A DNA stretch of 64,000 nt from Klebsiella grimontii. Lineage in GTDB: Bacteria; Pseudomonadota; Gammaproteobacteria; Enterobacterales; Enterobacteriaceae. Location of the stretch: positions 47,890-111,889 of the forward strand of contig NZ_FZTC01000021.1 in the NCBI RefSeq assembly GCF_900200035.1, in the 5' to 3' direction. The position numbers and the translations under genes are program-made. The notes under the pieces are model-generated. The model was not told the origin of the DNA. It ran no database searches and saw only the letters and a program-made list of their open reading frames with translations. Positions 46,840 through 57,577 of the stretch are shown in pieces. Each line of letters opens with the position of its first letter. The first letter of the stretch is position 1.

Positions 46840-47274
46840 TTATACAACTAGTTTCTTAGCCCATAATTGCCCAGCTTGTTCAATCAATTGATATACCAAA
46901 GCGAATGCTTCTTCGCTTTTACGGTATGGGTCTGGTATTTCCTTCTGATCAATCCAATGACCGAATAACATAGTCTTACCTCTTGCCTCTGGAGCAATCT
47001 TACCTATTTGTTCAATATGCGATTTTTCCATAACGAGAATAAGATCATATTTCCTTGCTAATGAAGATGTAAATTGCTGACCTTTATGGCCTTCAAGGGA
47101 TAAATCATGCATTCTAGCTATTTCAATAGCACTCGCATCAGCCTCATGTCCTACTAACGCGCCAGTGCCTGCTGAATCAATTTTTTTCGAAGGTAAATAC
47201 TTCCTTAATAATCGTTCCCCTATCGGAGAACGACAAATATTCCCAGTGCAAACAACAAGAATTGAATTGAACAT
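46840..47274 (-). CDS. wzb: Wzb, low-molecular-weight tyrosine phosphatase
   Basis: Wzb removes phosphates from the Wzc tail and is needed for the phosphorylation cycle of capsule assembly. It has 144 residues. The phosphatase loop is VCTGNICRSP near residue 9, and the general acid Asp is in IPDPYRKSEEAF near 115-120. It lies 4 bp after wza and 16 bp before wzc, in the conserved wza-wzb-wzc order. Confidence 0.97.
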   Translation of the reverse strand: MFNSILVVCTGNICRSPIGERLLRKYLPSKKIDSAGTGALVGHEADASAIEIARMHDLSLEGHKGQQFTSSLARKYDLILVMEKSHIEQIGKIAPEARGKTMLFGHWIDQKEIPDPYRKSEEAFALVYQLIEQAGQLWAKKLVV

Positions 47275-47278
47275 AATT

Positions 47279-48424
<1,146 letters not shown>

Positions 48425-48488
48425 TCATCAGTAAACCAAAAGTTTCTAATCCCCAAACAACAGTCTATTTCCAGAAGCTGTGTTAAGG

Positions 48489-49928
48489 CTATAAATTAAA
48501 TGGGATTTCTATCCCCGCGCTCGCACCCACATCATCACTATCGCTATTGTCTGCGTCTGTGTACCAGAGAGAGGTATTCAGCCTTACCGATTTATAGATA
48601 TCCCCGCTCCATCCCAATTGCACACCTTTCAAGGTATCCGAACGAGGAAACGCCTTATTAATTGACTGGTTTTCAGGGTTAACCTTCGCATACGCTAAAC
48701 GCGCGCTCCAACGTTGATTATTCTCGGTCACCAGCTCGACTTTCCCTGCAAACAGTTGGCCATCGCCTCCCATTGCATCCCCGAGTGAGTACCCCTGTTG
48801 ATAGTAACCATTTTTGTAGATGTGGTGCGTATAGCTATAGTTGGTTCGGCTCATATTCGTCCGGGTATCATGAGCTTCAAGATACCAGTTGACTGCATCT
48901 TTACCCCAACCGTGGTGTCCTTCGATACCCCCAAGGAACATATTCGCTGAAGGTAAGAAACCAGATTCATCTTCACCAATCATCTGCCCATAGACACTAA
49001 CCGGCCAGCCAAGCGTGGGTTCCAGTTTCAACTTAAAGTCGAAACCAGCAAGCTGATTGCCTGGTTCATTGGGATCGTTTGCTTCGGTATTATCTTTACC
49101 CGTCAGGCCATCCCAAAAATTACTAAACGACTCCGGTCTCCCCTCCCCTCCCCACTGCATAATGCGTGATGCGCCAAGCTCAAGGGACTGGAAAGGAGAA
49201 AACGTCAGACGACCGCCGATAATTTTGGTATGCGGTACGGCGGTATATTGATTCATCTGGCTGGCGGAAATCTGATACTGCCAAGGGCCAATCCAGCGCA
49301 GCCACCAGGTTTCCGGTGCGGCCTGTTCAGCACGCTGCATTAAAACGCCGGTCATCGGGCGCATCGCATCACCGCGGATCAGGCTGCCCTCGTAACCCGG
49401 TCCCCACCACTGCGGCATCTGGCCGAACGAGAGCCACTGGTTCCAGAACTTGACCGCGCCGTAGGCGCCATTAGCATTAAAACGGGAACCGTTGCTGATG
49501 CGTTCGTCACCTTCAACGTTGCCCTGTAGATGCACATCCCACCATTCGCCGCTGTTATTAAAGGCCAATGATAAAGAACTATCCGCAGGCTGATTCTGGC
49601 CAAATCCCTGCGGCGTTCCGGGTTTATCCGTTGAGGTATAGCCACTCACCCGGAAATCAGCTTTTAAGGAATCGAGGCGTTGGTTGATTCGAGCGAGAAC
49701 AACCTGTTCAGAAGAGTAAGAGGGTTTTGCTTTCTTAAGCGCCCGATTAATCTCTTCCTGGCTCAGAGGCCAGGTCGACAGGCTAAGATGAATAACGCCG
49801 CGATCGGAAAGCCACGCCAGATCGTTGCGCAGTTCGTTATCATTCATCACTAACCCGGAGGCATAGGCAAGTGAGCTGGCAGAAGTAAGCAGCCCTAATG
49901 CGAGTGCGATTCGCGCAATTTTTATCAT
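48489..49928 (-). CDS. wzi: Wzi, outer-membrane capsule-anchoring lectin
   Basis: Wzi is an outer-membrane beta-barrel that binds capsule polymer at the cell surface, and its gene is used for K-type prediction. It has 479 residues from the ATG at 49928 (MIKIARIALALGLL), where the signal peptide begins and is cut after YASG or just before. The open frame to 50012 adds 28 residues before the signal and is not real. Characteristic strands include FGQMPQWWGPGYEGSLIRGD, and the end IEIPFNL has the terminal aromatic-x-Leu pattern close to other barrel proteins. It is the first gene of the RfaH-dependent capsule operon. Confidence 0.95.
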   Translation of the reverse strand: MIKIARIALALGLLTSASSLAYASGLVMNDNELRNDLAWLSDRGVIHLSLSTWPLSQEEINRALKKAKPSYSSEQVVLARINQRLDSLKADFRVSGYTSTDKPGTPQGFGQNQPADSSLSLAFNNSGEWWDVHLQGNVEGDERISNGSRFNANGAYGAVKFWNQWLSFGQMPQWWGPGYEGSLIRGDAMRPMTGVLMQRAEQAAPETWWLRWIGPWQYQISASQMNQYTAVPHTKIIGGRLTFSPFQSLELGASRIMQWGGEGRPESFSNFWDGLTGKDNTEANDPNEPGNQLAGFDFKLKLEPTLGWPVSVYGQMIGEDESGFLPSANMFLGGIEGHHGWGKDAVNWYLEAHDTRTNMSRTNYSYTHHIYKNGYYQQGYSLGDAMGGDGQLFAGKVELVTENNQRWSARLAYAKVNPENQSINKAFPRSDTLKGVQLGWSGDIYKSVRLNTSLWYTDADNSDSDDVGASAGIEIPFNL

Positions 49929-50322
49929 TGTACAAGATCCATTTAAAGCCCCGTTTCCGCAAGCTGGCGCGACAAGGGGAACACAGATAGATGCAGCGCC
50001 CTCTGACGCCAACCTTTGCTATTTTTGGTCTACAGGTTTGAGCAAAGAAAACGAAAGCATGTTATCGGATTCTCAGGCCAACGGCCGCTTTTGATTCACA
50101 GGCTACCTGCAGTACACAATGTATGCGAAATTGTTATTGAAGGCCATTCCTTACGCTTTATACCCGCAGTTTCTCCTGCCCGCCCCCAAACGGAACGCTC
50201 TGAGCTGGCGACAACACGCAAGTATATACTGGTTGTGAAGATAATCACCTGTATGAAGGCTACTTTAGGAATTTCGGTCGCATGAAATGAGATTTGATAT
50301 AGAGAAAACGTCCGTCCGCAGG

Positions 50323-50361
50323 TACGCTACCGCCCTTGGCTTAACAGCTACCAATGCACTG
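50323..50361 (-). promoter_or_regulatory. JUMPstart with ops element, capsule operon
   Basis: On the minus strand the 39 bases start CAGTGCATTGGTAGCTG and end GGGCGGTAGCGTA, a near-exact JUMPstart with ops core GGCGGTAGCGT. RfaH should act here on the wzi-to-gnd transcript. The last 18 bases before the end are identical to those of the O-antigen element at 24111-24128. Confidence 0.95.
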
Positions 50362-50742
50362 CACTTCTTTCCCTTTAAATTCAATCGCAGATTTCGATAA
50401 ATCGGTGATTAATCCATCAAAACAAACAATTTCGCGGCCATAAGTTTACGAGATTCTGCCCTCAATTGGGAGCGTAATCTTAAATTATCAGATACGCGGG
50501 CAGCACTATGAACTGCTCGTCGATAAGGTTATTGTTTTCCGGTCGCCACTTACAAATGACAGCAGTACAGAACAACTGAATAATTTCAACCGCATGATTT
50601 TATTACTTTTTCACCACAAAAAGTGTGTTGACTTAGTTTCAAATTAATTATAGTTAGTCAACTACAAAAATTAATAGTGAAAAGAATTATGCCAGCATGC
50701 TGTTATCATTAATAAATTCGATATTTAGCCAGAAAACTTATT

Positions 50743-50756
50743 TAGGAAACATCCTG
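50743..50756. promoter_or_regulatory. Weak RcsAB-box-like sequence upstream of wzi
   Basis: TAGGAAACATCCTG keeps the outer TAGGA-N4-TCCT pattern of the RcsAB box with one end mismatch and a non-consensus centre. It lies about 90 bases upstream of the candidate -10 at 50647-50652. Confidence 0.3.
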
Positions 50757-50925
50757 GCGACTTATCATTAAGCTAATTATTGTGCAGAATGGCCCATCAC
50801 AGATTTATTTCATGGATATGAAATATCGCAGCGGCAGACCATTTCACCTTAAATTTCATCTTGCATACAATGTGAACAGCACATGAATCACTCTGAATCC
50901 TTCATCTCGCCCACGCTCACCTGAG

Positions 50926-51555
50926 TCAGTAAAATCCCTTGTGCAGATCAACTCGGGTAAAAGGTTTCTCCAGTGGGCCAAGCTTCACCGCAATCTCGCC
51001 CAACAGCGACTGGGTTGGCGCCTTCGCCCCGGTATTCAGCAGAAGCGCCGGGATAATGACCATGCTCGCCAGGCCGCCAAACGATAGCTGCGCTGTATGA
51101 GTATCGCGAACGCGCGACTGCAGCAGCAGAAAGGCTGCACTCCCTGCGGCGCCCAGCAGTAAGCCGGCAATAACTTCCGAAGTTGAATGTGCATGAACCA
51201 TCAAACGGGAATAGCCTACCAGCCCGGCTAGTGCATATCCGAATACGACGGCAGTAAAACGAAGAACTGGTGTGGCACGCGCGCACAGCAGCCATAAGAG
51301 GATTGGCCAGAAAGCGGAAGAGAGTGCGGTGTGCCCGCTAAAGCCGGTGAAGTCCAGCTCGCGAATCCCGATACCCCAGCCCATAAATGCCAGTTTCGAT
51401 GCGCAGACAATTGCGCCAGTTATGCCGAACAGCAGAGCCCAGTGCCAGGCCAGCTGCTTTGAATCTTTTCGCAGAAAAAGAACGATAAACAGTACGGCCG
51501 CACTGGGTAACAGTACGGTGCTATCGCCAAAAAAAGTGACAACCTGCCAGTTCAT
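50926..51555 (-). CDS. PAP2-superfamily phosphatase of the capsule locus (CpsACP)
   Basis: This inner-membrane protein of 209 residues has about five or six helices. It occupies the second position of Klebsiella K loci, after galF, where it is often named cpsACP or orf2. The start at 51555 (MNWQVVTFFGDST) follows GAT-rich sequence with AAGGAT; the open frame runs further to 51627. PAP2 motifs are FSGHTALSS and SRLMVHAHSTSEV. The last matches SR-x5-H-x3-D except that Glu stands for Asp. It may recycle undecaprenyl pyrophosphate, but this is inferred from the family. An RcsAB-like box lies about 180 bases upstream. Confidence 0.88.
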   Translation of the reverse strand: MNWQVVTFFGDSTVLLPSAAVLFIVLFLRKDSKQLAWHWALLFGITGAIVCASKLAFMGWGIGIRELDFTGFSGHTALSSAFWPILLWLLCARATPVLRFTAVVFGYALAGLVGYSRLMVHAHSTSEVIAGLLLGAAGSAAFLLLQSRVRDTHTAQLSFGGLASMVIIPALLLNTGAKAPTQSLLGEIAVKLGPLEKPFTRVDLHKGFY

Positions 51556-51733
51556 TTCTTTTTCATCCTTTGACGATCTCTCCAGTCCGTAACGTCTTTT
51601 CCGCGACATTGGTGTGGGCATACACAATCAGTAACTTCACATTATTATGCATGCGTTACCGTTGTTTAATGCGCAAACATGATCTCAGTCAAGTTTTATT
51701 TTCGTCTCACGCCTTGACTAAGGGCCACTTACT

Positions 51734-51747
51734 TAAGAAAAGTCTTA
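51734..51747. promoter_or_regulatory. RcsAB-box-like palindrome upstream of the phosphatase gene
   Basis: TAAGAAAAGTCTTA keeps both outer halves TAAGA and TCTTA of the RcsAB consensus with the right 4-base spacing. It is embedded in a longer inverted repeat (CTTACT...GTAAG, 51728-51752). It lies about 180 bases upstream of the phosphatase ATG. Confidence 0.5.
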
Positions 51748-51752
51748 GTAAG

Positions 51753-52014
51753 TAATTATCAGCAAAGAGTAAATTTAGCTAGTCCGACCATTTCAGCATG
51801 ATACGTGTTCTTCTACTACCAGAAGTCTCCGAACATTGCCTCATGTTCGCAAACGCTACAATATAACAAGAAAACCGCTAACTCATTGAATTAAAATGGA
51901 TACTAATCAGCGATACCTGCTGTACTTATCGGTGTGAACGGCCACGAATTGTCTGTTCTTCATCAGAAAACTCGGACCGCTCACTCTCATCCGCTAAAAA
52001 GCCATGCGCTTAAA
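51753..52014. other. Gap between galF stop and phosphatase leader
   Basis: Together with 51556-51752 this makes about 460 bases without a gene. Apart from the RcsAB-like palindrome just below it, I see no clear terminator, promoter or ORF. Confidence 0.6.
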
Positions 52015-52911
52015 CTATGCCAGCAGCTTCTTAATGCTCTCGCGGAATTTTGCCCCTTCTTTATGGTTACGCAGACCGTAGCTTACAAAAGCCTGCATGT
52101 AGCCCATTTTTTTACCGCAGTCATAGCTATCGCCAGTCATTAACATCGCATCGACCGACTGCTTTTTCGCCAGTTCGGCGATGGCATCGGTTAACTGGAT
52201 GCGTCCCCAGGCGCCCGGCTCGGTACGCTCCAGTTCGGACCATACATCGGCAGAGAGCACGTAACGCCCCACCGCCATCAGGTCGGAATCCAGGGTTTGT
52301 GGTTCATCAGGTTTTTCGATGAATTCAACGATTCGGGCCACCTGCCCTGCCGATTCCAGCGGATCTTTAGTCTGAATAACAGAGTACTCGGAGAGGTCGC
52401 CTTCCATTCGTTTGGCCAGAACCTGGCTACGGCCCGTTTCATTGAAACGCGCTACCATCGCGGCAAGGTTATAGCGCAGAGGATCGGCGCTGGCGTCGTC
52501 CAGAATGATATCCGGGAGCACAACCACAAAGGGGTTATCGCCAATCAGCGGGCGCGCGCAAAGAATGGAGTGGCCTAACCCCAACTGCTGGCCCTGACGT
52601 ACGTTCATAATGGTTACGCCAGGAGGACAGATAGCCTGCACCTCCGCCAGAAGCTGACGTTTTACGCGTTGTTCGAGCAATGCTTCCAGTTCATAGGAGG
52701 TGTCGAAATGGTTTTCTACCGCATTCTTGGATGAATGCGTTACCAGCACGATTTCCTTGATTCCCGCAGCTACAATTTCATCAACAATATACTGCACCAT
52801 AGGCTTGTCGACGATCGGCAACATCTCTTTCGGAATGGCCTTAGTGGCGGGCAACATATGCATCCCTAATCCTGCTACCGGTATAACTGCTTTCAAACTC
52901 ACCATTTTCAT
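52015..52911 (-). CDS. galF: GalF, UTP-glucose-1-phosphate uridylyltransferase-like protein
   Basis: GalF is a GalU paralogue that marks the 5' boundary of enterobacterial K and O loci and influences UDP-glucose supply. The nucleotidyltransferase start is [20 protein letters not shown], where GMHML instead of GTRML separates GalF from GalU. Further matches are [14 protein letters not shown] and [15 protein letters not shown] use the ATG at 52911 (298 residues). The ATG two codons later (52905) is almost equally likely by its distance from GGGTGG, and a GTG at 52917 is also in frame. An RcsAB-type box lies 168 bases upstream. Confidence 0.96.
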   Translation of the reverse strand: MKMVSLKAVIPVAGLGMHMLPATKAIPKEMLPIVDKPMVQYIVDEIVAAGIKEIVLVTHSSKNAVENHFDTSYELEALLEQRVKRQLLAEVQAICPPGVTIMNVRQGQQLGLGHSILCARPLIGDNPFVVVLPDIILDDASADPLRYNLAAMVARFNETGRSQVLAKRMEGDLSEYSVIQTKDPLESAGQVARIVEFIEKPDEPQTLDSDLMAVGRYVLSADVWSELERTEPGAWGRIQLTDAIAELAKKQSVDAMLMTGDSYDCGKKMGYMQAFVSYGLRNHKEGAKFRESIKKLLA

Positions 52912-53871
52912 ATCCACCCGTATGGTTATAAACCTTTTGATCCTGTCAGTTTGTATCTATCACTGGCATTTATCAGTGATGATACACGGTTGATCCCTGC
53001 CATACTGTCCGTCAAATTCTGAAATTACACGTATAATTTAAGAATACACGTAAAGTCTACATACCAATAGACAGATTTAAGAAAATTCTTATGCGCAATG
53101 TTTCGAAGTAAATACCCAATATTTACAATATGTTAGGCAAAAAAACCGCTCCATTCAATTCATAAGATAGAGTAATGACGTTCATCGTTCCTCCATCATT
53201 CCTCTTTTAATACCTTGTTATCTTTCACTATGAGTTGATACAGAACAAGTGACTGCAAAAAAATAAAAATCCAGACCATATAATCGATTATAGTGTTAAT
53301 AAAATTATTTAACGCACAAAACCGTCTGAACGGCAGCAAATTACTCGTCACAACGGGTTTCAGCAGCAGCGACGTCTTCCCGGCTAACCCCTGGTGCCTT
53401 TTACTGGCAACAAATTATTCCCACTGCTGTTTTGCCACTCTGCATCCCCCGATAACGCGCATCACATCCTCCGGTAAAAATTGATCTCCGACAAGCCACG
53501 ACATTAAGTAGTATAAATATCTAAATTCCAGGAAATCGTTGTTATATACATCAAATCTATTGATAGACTTTACCGTTTGCCGGAGACCGCCCTGGTATAG
53601 CCGTTCATCGCCTGCGCGGAATCCGGCATAAAATCAGGCGGGCCATTTCAGTCTATATCGATGGAAATTCGCGCGATGGCAAATAATAACCTGCCGATAT
53701 GCTTGTGGTTGAATATGGTTATATCCTGCGCAAGTGGCTATTTTATTTACAGGTATTACGAGGCCCCGTTTGGCGCCCGAGGTAATTAACAGCAGAAAAT
53801 ATTGCATTTTATCTATGGCTTATCCATGATCGGTACATGGCACTCTTAGGTTGTAAAGGTTTTAACTGAAT
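52912..53871. other. 0.96-kb intergenic region between galF and yegH
   Basis: The two genes diverge here. The region holds the RcsAB-type box at 53079-53092. It also has a 42-codon open frame at 53661-53789 whose end reads FIYRYYEAPFGARGN. That end is faintly like the last helix of acyltransferase-3 proteins and could be a remnant, but this is weak. No other gene or terminator is evident. Confidence 0.55.
53079..53092. promoter_or_regulatory. RcsAB box upstream of galF
   Basis: On the minus strand the sequence is TAAGAATTTTCTTA, matching the RcsAB consensus TAAGAATATTCTTA at 13 of 14 positions. It lies 168 bases upstream of the galF start used here. Rcs/RcsA activation of the galF promoter is known in K. 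pneumoniae. Confidence 0.75.
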
Positions 53872-55458
53872 ATGGAATGGATTACCGACCCCTCGATCTG
53901 GGCCGGGCTCATCACGCTTGTCGTTATTGAGCTGGTACTCGGTATTGATAATCTGGTCTTTATCGCCATTCTCGCGGAAAAACTCCCTCCCGCGCAGCGC
54001 GACAGGGCGCGCGTGACCGGTCTGCTGCTCGCAATGGTGATGCGCCTGCTGCTGCTGGCGTCGATCTCATGGCTGGTTACTCTCACCAGGCCGCTGATTA
54101 CGTGGCACGATCTGAGCTTTAGCGCTCGCGATCTCATTATGCTGTTTGGCGGATTGTTCCTTCTCTTTAAAGCCACCGTTGAGCTCAACGAACGGCTGGA
54201 AGGCAAAGATAGCGATAACCCGACCCAGCGCAAAGGCGCCAGGTTCTGGGGAGTGGTTGCGCAAATCGTGGTGCTTGATGCCATCTTCTCTCTCGATTCG
54301 GTGATAACCGCGGTCGGCATGGTTGACCACCTGGCGGTAATGATGGCTGCGGTGATTATTGCCATTAGCCTGATGCTGATGGCCAGCAAGGCCCTGACCC
54401 GCTTTGTTAACAGCCATCCGACAATTGTTATTCTCTGCCTGAGCTTCCTGTTAATGATCGGTTTTAGCCTGATTGCCGAAGGCTTTGGCTTCCCTATTCC
54501 CAAAGGATACCTGTACGCCGCCATCGGCTTCTCGGTCATGATTGAATCCTTCAATCAGCTGGCGATCTTTAACCGTCATCGCTTTCTCTCGGCCAACCTG
54601 ACGTTACGCCAGCGAACCACTGAAGCGGTAATGAATCTGTTGAGCGGCCACAAGGAGAATAACGAGCTGGATAGCGATACCGCTTCGCTGGTTGCCGATC
54701 GCGACGATAACCCGCTGTTTAATCCACAGGAACGGCGGATGATTGAGCGGGTACTGAATCTCAATCAGCGCACCGTCAGCAGCATCATGACCTCGCGTCA
54801 TGATATTGAACATATTGATCTCAGCGCTCCGGAAGAGGAGATCCGCGCCTTACTCGACAAAAATCAGCATACCCGCCTGGTGGTTACCGGCGTCGATGAT
54901 GACGAAGATATGCTTGGCGTCGTGCATGTGATCGATCTGCTGCAGCAATCGTTACGACATGAACCGCTCAACCTGCAGGCCCTGATTCGTCAGCCGCTGG
55001 TGTTCCCGGAGACGCTACCGCTGCTTCCGGCGCTGGAGCAGTTCCGCAAAGCCAGAACCCACTTTGCCTTTGTGGTTGATGAGTTTGGCTCCGTCGAGGG
55101 CATTGTCACGCTCAGCGACGTTATGGAAACTATCGCCGGTAATTTGCCTAATGAAGTAGAAGAGATTGACGCTCGCCACGATATTCACAAAAACGGCGAC
55201 GGTAGCTGGACGGTCAACGGGCATATGCCGCTGGCAGACCTGGTCCAGTATGTCCCCCTGCCGCTGGATGAGAAACGTGAATACCATACGGTCGCCGGTC
55301 TGCTGATGGAGTACCTGCAGCATGTGCCGCAGGAAGGTGAAGAAGTGAACCTTGACGGCTACGTTCTGCGCACGCTGCAGGTGGAGAGCCATCGGGTGCA
55401 AAAAGTACAAATAGTGCCGCCGGCGCATAATGAAGATGAACTGGACTATGAAGTGTAA
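53872..55458 (+). CDS. yegH: YegH, TerC-like membrane protein with CBS and CorC/HlyC domains
   Basis: This inner-membrane protein of 528 residues reads like E. coli YegH. The N-terminal TerC domain (about 1-235) has about seven helices and the acidic motif [17 protein letters not shown], repeated as [18 protein letters not shown]. Two CBS motifs follow at about 300-425 ([40 protein letters not shown]). A CorC/HlyC transporter-associated domain ends the protein (about 440-520). Related proteins are linked to metal-ion transport or tolerance, but the substrate of YegH is not established. No strong ribosome site is visible before the ATG. Confidence 0.93.
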   Translation: MEWITDPSIWAGLITLVVIELVLGIDNLVFIAILAEKLPPAQRDRARVTGLLLAMVMRLLLLASISWLVTLTRPLITWHDLSFSARDLIMLFGGLFLLFKATVELNERLEGKDSDNPTQRKGARFWGVVAQIVVLDAIFSLDSVITAVGMVDHLAVMMAAVIIAISLMLMASKALTRFVNSHPTIVILCLSFLLMIGFSLIAEGFGFPIPKGYLYAAIGFSVMIESFNQLAIFNRHRFLSANLTLRQRTTEAVMNLLSGHKENNELDSDTASLVADRDDNPLFNPQERRMIERVLNLNQRTVSSIMTSRHDIEHIDLSAPEEEIRALLDKNQHTRLVVTGVDDDEDMLGVVHVIDLLQQSLRHEPLNLQALIRQPLVFPETLPLLPALEQFRKARTHFAFVVDEFGSVEGIVTLSDVMETIAGNLPNEVEEIDARHDIHKNGDGSWTVNGHMPLADLVQYVPLPLDEKREYHTVAGLLMEYLQHVPQEGEEVNLDGYVLRTLQVESHRVQKVQIVPPAHNEDELDYEV

Positions 55459-55530
55459 TGCTCACTTCAATGAATATTCTAAAGCCGCACGAACAATGGA
55501 AAACCGGTTTTTGAGGAGCCGTTGACATTA

Positions 55531-55630
55531 CTGCCGGGCGGCGGCTGACGCCTTACCCGGCCTAAAAATCCACGCCCGCAACACATAACGCCTTCCCCGT
55601 AGGCCCGCGCAAGCAAAGCGCCGCCGGGCA
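55531..55630. repeat. REP/BIME elements between yegH and asmA
   Basis: Two REP-like units (about 55531-55564, GCCGGGCGGCGGCTGACGCC and following bases, and about 55599-55630 in the opposite sense, ending GCGCCGCCGGGCAA) flank a short spacer. They lie between the convergent 3' ends of yegH and asmA, the usual place for BIMEs. Confidence 0.8.
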
Positions 55631-55702
55631 ATGCCACATGTCGCACTTTGTCAGCAAAGACGCCGGCCATGGATTATCATCCGCCGACAACAACCGCCAG
55701 AC

Positions 55703-57550
55703 TCACAGCTTATCCAGCAGCTTCTTCACATCCTTGCCATCCTGAGTGTTTTTATTGCGTTCGGCCCATTCACTAAGCCGTTTTTTCGCTTCATCCTGCA
55801 GCTGCTTGCGGAGTATCTGGTCCACCTGCAGACTGTAGCTCAGCGTCTGCCAGTTGCCATAAATTCGCAATGGGATCGCCGTCTGCTTGAGCCTATCGAT
55901 GAGTTTGCTCTCGCCCTTCCAGCCGCCCAGTACCCGGACGTTGAAGCGCATATCGCAGTCTTCTTTCAGCAGATTGAGTTCACCCTGCCCGGTTAACGCC
56001 ATCAGTTCAGATTGCCCCTGCATACCCTTTAAGGTCACCTGTCCATTATCCAGCGCAAACTCGGTGCTGACGGAGTCCAGCCTGGTCGCATTATCGTAGT
56101 TTTCCTGCGCCTGAACGTTGGTGCTGCGCTCGACGGCCTGCTGGACTAGCTGCTGGAAATTAAGCCCTTCAGTGCGCGTATCCGTCATCTGAATTTGCGC
56201 CTGCCCCTGCCAGCTGCGGCGGAACTCGTCGGCATCAATCTTGCCGCCGGAGAACTCGCCGGTCAGCGAGAGCTTGCCGGTCAGGTTTATCGAATAATTG
56301 AACGCTTTCAGAATCGAGCCGATCTCAACGTTGTCGAGCTGCGGCTCGAAGGAGGCTCGCGGCGTTTCACCTCGCGCGTCCAGCGAGCCGGGGAGCGAGA
56401 GTCGCCCGCCGTCCAGGTTCCCCTGCATCTGATGAATCGTCAGCAGCCCCTGCTGGTTGCTGATATCGCTTTTCACTTGGGTAAAATGCATGCCACGCCA
56501 CTGCAGCTGCTCGGCCGTGATGCTCAGCCGGGCGTTAAAACCGCGCAGCGAGTTGTAATCCTGCTGAATACCGTTATCCGCAATAACCGGGCGTAGCTGC
56601 CTGGCCTGGCTTTGCCCCTGCTGGTTAACGCCATTATTGTCAGATGCTGAGGGATGAGACAGCAGGCTATCGAGGTTGAGCGTGCCCGCCTGAAGATTCA
56701 GCGTCCAGTCAGGCTGTTGGCCCAGCACCACGCTGCCGTTGCCGGCAACGGTACTGCCGTTAGCCGTTAAGTTCAGCTTATCGAAGCTGAGCTTTTTCGC
56801 ATCCTCGAACCAGCTGGCCTGCATGCTGGCCTGGCCGCTAATCCCTTCAGGGGGAAGCTCCGCGCCGCGAAGCTGCCAGTTCAGTTGTGAAATGTCCGCC
56901 TTCAGAGAATGAGGATAATCACCGCCCTGCACCTGGGCGGAGAAGGAAAGCGCCAGATCGCGCTGATCGCGGTTCACCCGGCCAGAGAAATCGACCGTTG
57001 CGCGATGGCTGCTATCCTGCTCCATCTGCAGGCGGATATCGCGCACCGTCACCTGCTCGCCATCTTCATGCTGAAAAAACAGCACGCTATCGGCTATCTG
57101 CAGCTTCTGGACATCATACGACCAGCCGCGATCCTCCGGAACCTGAGGCAGCGTGTTGTCGTGCGGAACGACCGGCGCTCCTTTGCTGCGCACGGCTTCG
57201 GTTTTGGGAGTCAACTGGATCACCGCCCCCTTCAACATCACCTGCTTAACCTGCAGCTGATGCGAGATCAGCGGCAGCAGCCCGACGTCAAGGCGCATAT
57301 TATCCGCGCGAATGACCGGTTCTGCCGCGCCGGGCGCGGTCAGGGTCATGCGGCCTGAGAGAATGCTGAGCTGCGGCCAGACGTGCCAGCGCAACGGCCC
57401 ATTGAGTTCAAGCTGATAGCCGCTACGATCCGCCACCTCTTTAACCATATAGGCGCGAAAATCGTTGGGGTTGACCAGCAATACCAGCGCGGTAAGACCG
57501 GCGACAACTACCGCCAGTAAGATCATCAGCGTGGTCAGAATTCGTCTCAT
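55703..57550 (-). CDS. asmA: AsmA, inner-membrane-anchored outer-membrane assembly protein
   Basis: This is an AsmA-family protein of 615 residues (E. coli 617). A single N-terminal membrane anchor (ILTTLMILLAVVVAGLTALV) is followed by a large periplasmic part rich in beta-strand repeats (such as LQWRGMHFTQVKSDISNQQG). The C-terminal AsmA domain includes GVNQQGQSQARQLRP upstream and SKLIDRLKQTAIPLRIYGNW. The family is thought to form bridge-like structures moving phospholipid towards the outer membrane. In E. coli, mutants change porin assembly. dcd lies 27 bp upstream on the same strand, so the two are probably co-transcribed, as in E. coli. Confidence 0.95.
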   Translation of the reverse strand: MRRILTTLMILLAVVVAGLTALVLLVNPNDFRAYMVKEVADRSGYQLELNGPLRWHVWPQLSILSGRMTLTAPGAAEPVIRADNMRLDVGLLPLISHQLQVKQVMLKGAVIQLTPKTEAVRSKGAPVVPHDNTLPQVPEDRGWSYDVQKLQIADSVLFFQHEDGEQVTVRDIRLQMEQDSSHRATVDFSGRVNRDQRDLALSFSAQVQGGDYPHSLKADISQLNWQLRGAELPPEGISGQASMQASWFEDAKKLSFDKLNLTANGSTVAGNGSVVLGQQPDWTLNLQAGTLNLDSLLSHPSASDNNGVNQQGQSQARQLRPVIADNGIQQDYNSLRGFNARLSITAEQLQWRGMHFTQVKSDISNQQGLLTIHQMQGNLDGGRLSLPGSLDARGETPRASFEPQLDNVEIGSILKAFNYSINLTGKLSLTGEFSGGKIDADEFRRSWQGQAQIQMTDTRTEGLNFQQLVQQAVERSTNVQAQENYDNATRLDSVSTEFALDNGQVTLKGMQGQSELMALTGQGELNLLKEDCDMRFNVRVLGGWKGESKLIDRLKQTAIPLRIYGNWQTLSYSLQVDQILRKQLQDEAKKRLSEWAERNKNTQDGKDVKKLLDKL

Positions 57551-57577
57551 GGCATCCTCAGCAAACCGCTAAAATTA

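Larger units (their letters stand above)
49929..51030 (-). promoter_or_regulatory. wzi upstream region with capsule operon leader (JUMPstart at 50323-50361)
   Basis: About 1.0 kb lies between wzi and the phosphatase gene, whose 3' end it slightly overlaps here. It holds the JUMPstart, a candidate -10 (TATAAT on the minus strand, 50652-50647, with a weak -35) and an RcsAB-like match at 50743-50756. The leader between JUMPstart and wzi is about 400 bases. I see no gene in it. Confidence 0.6.

Noticed and set aside
49929..50012. Extended N-terminus of Wzi
   Set aside because: The signal peptide begins at the ATG at 49928; the upstream 28 codons are not compatible with export and are not family sequence.
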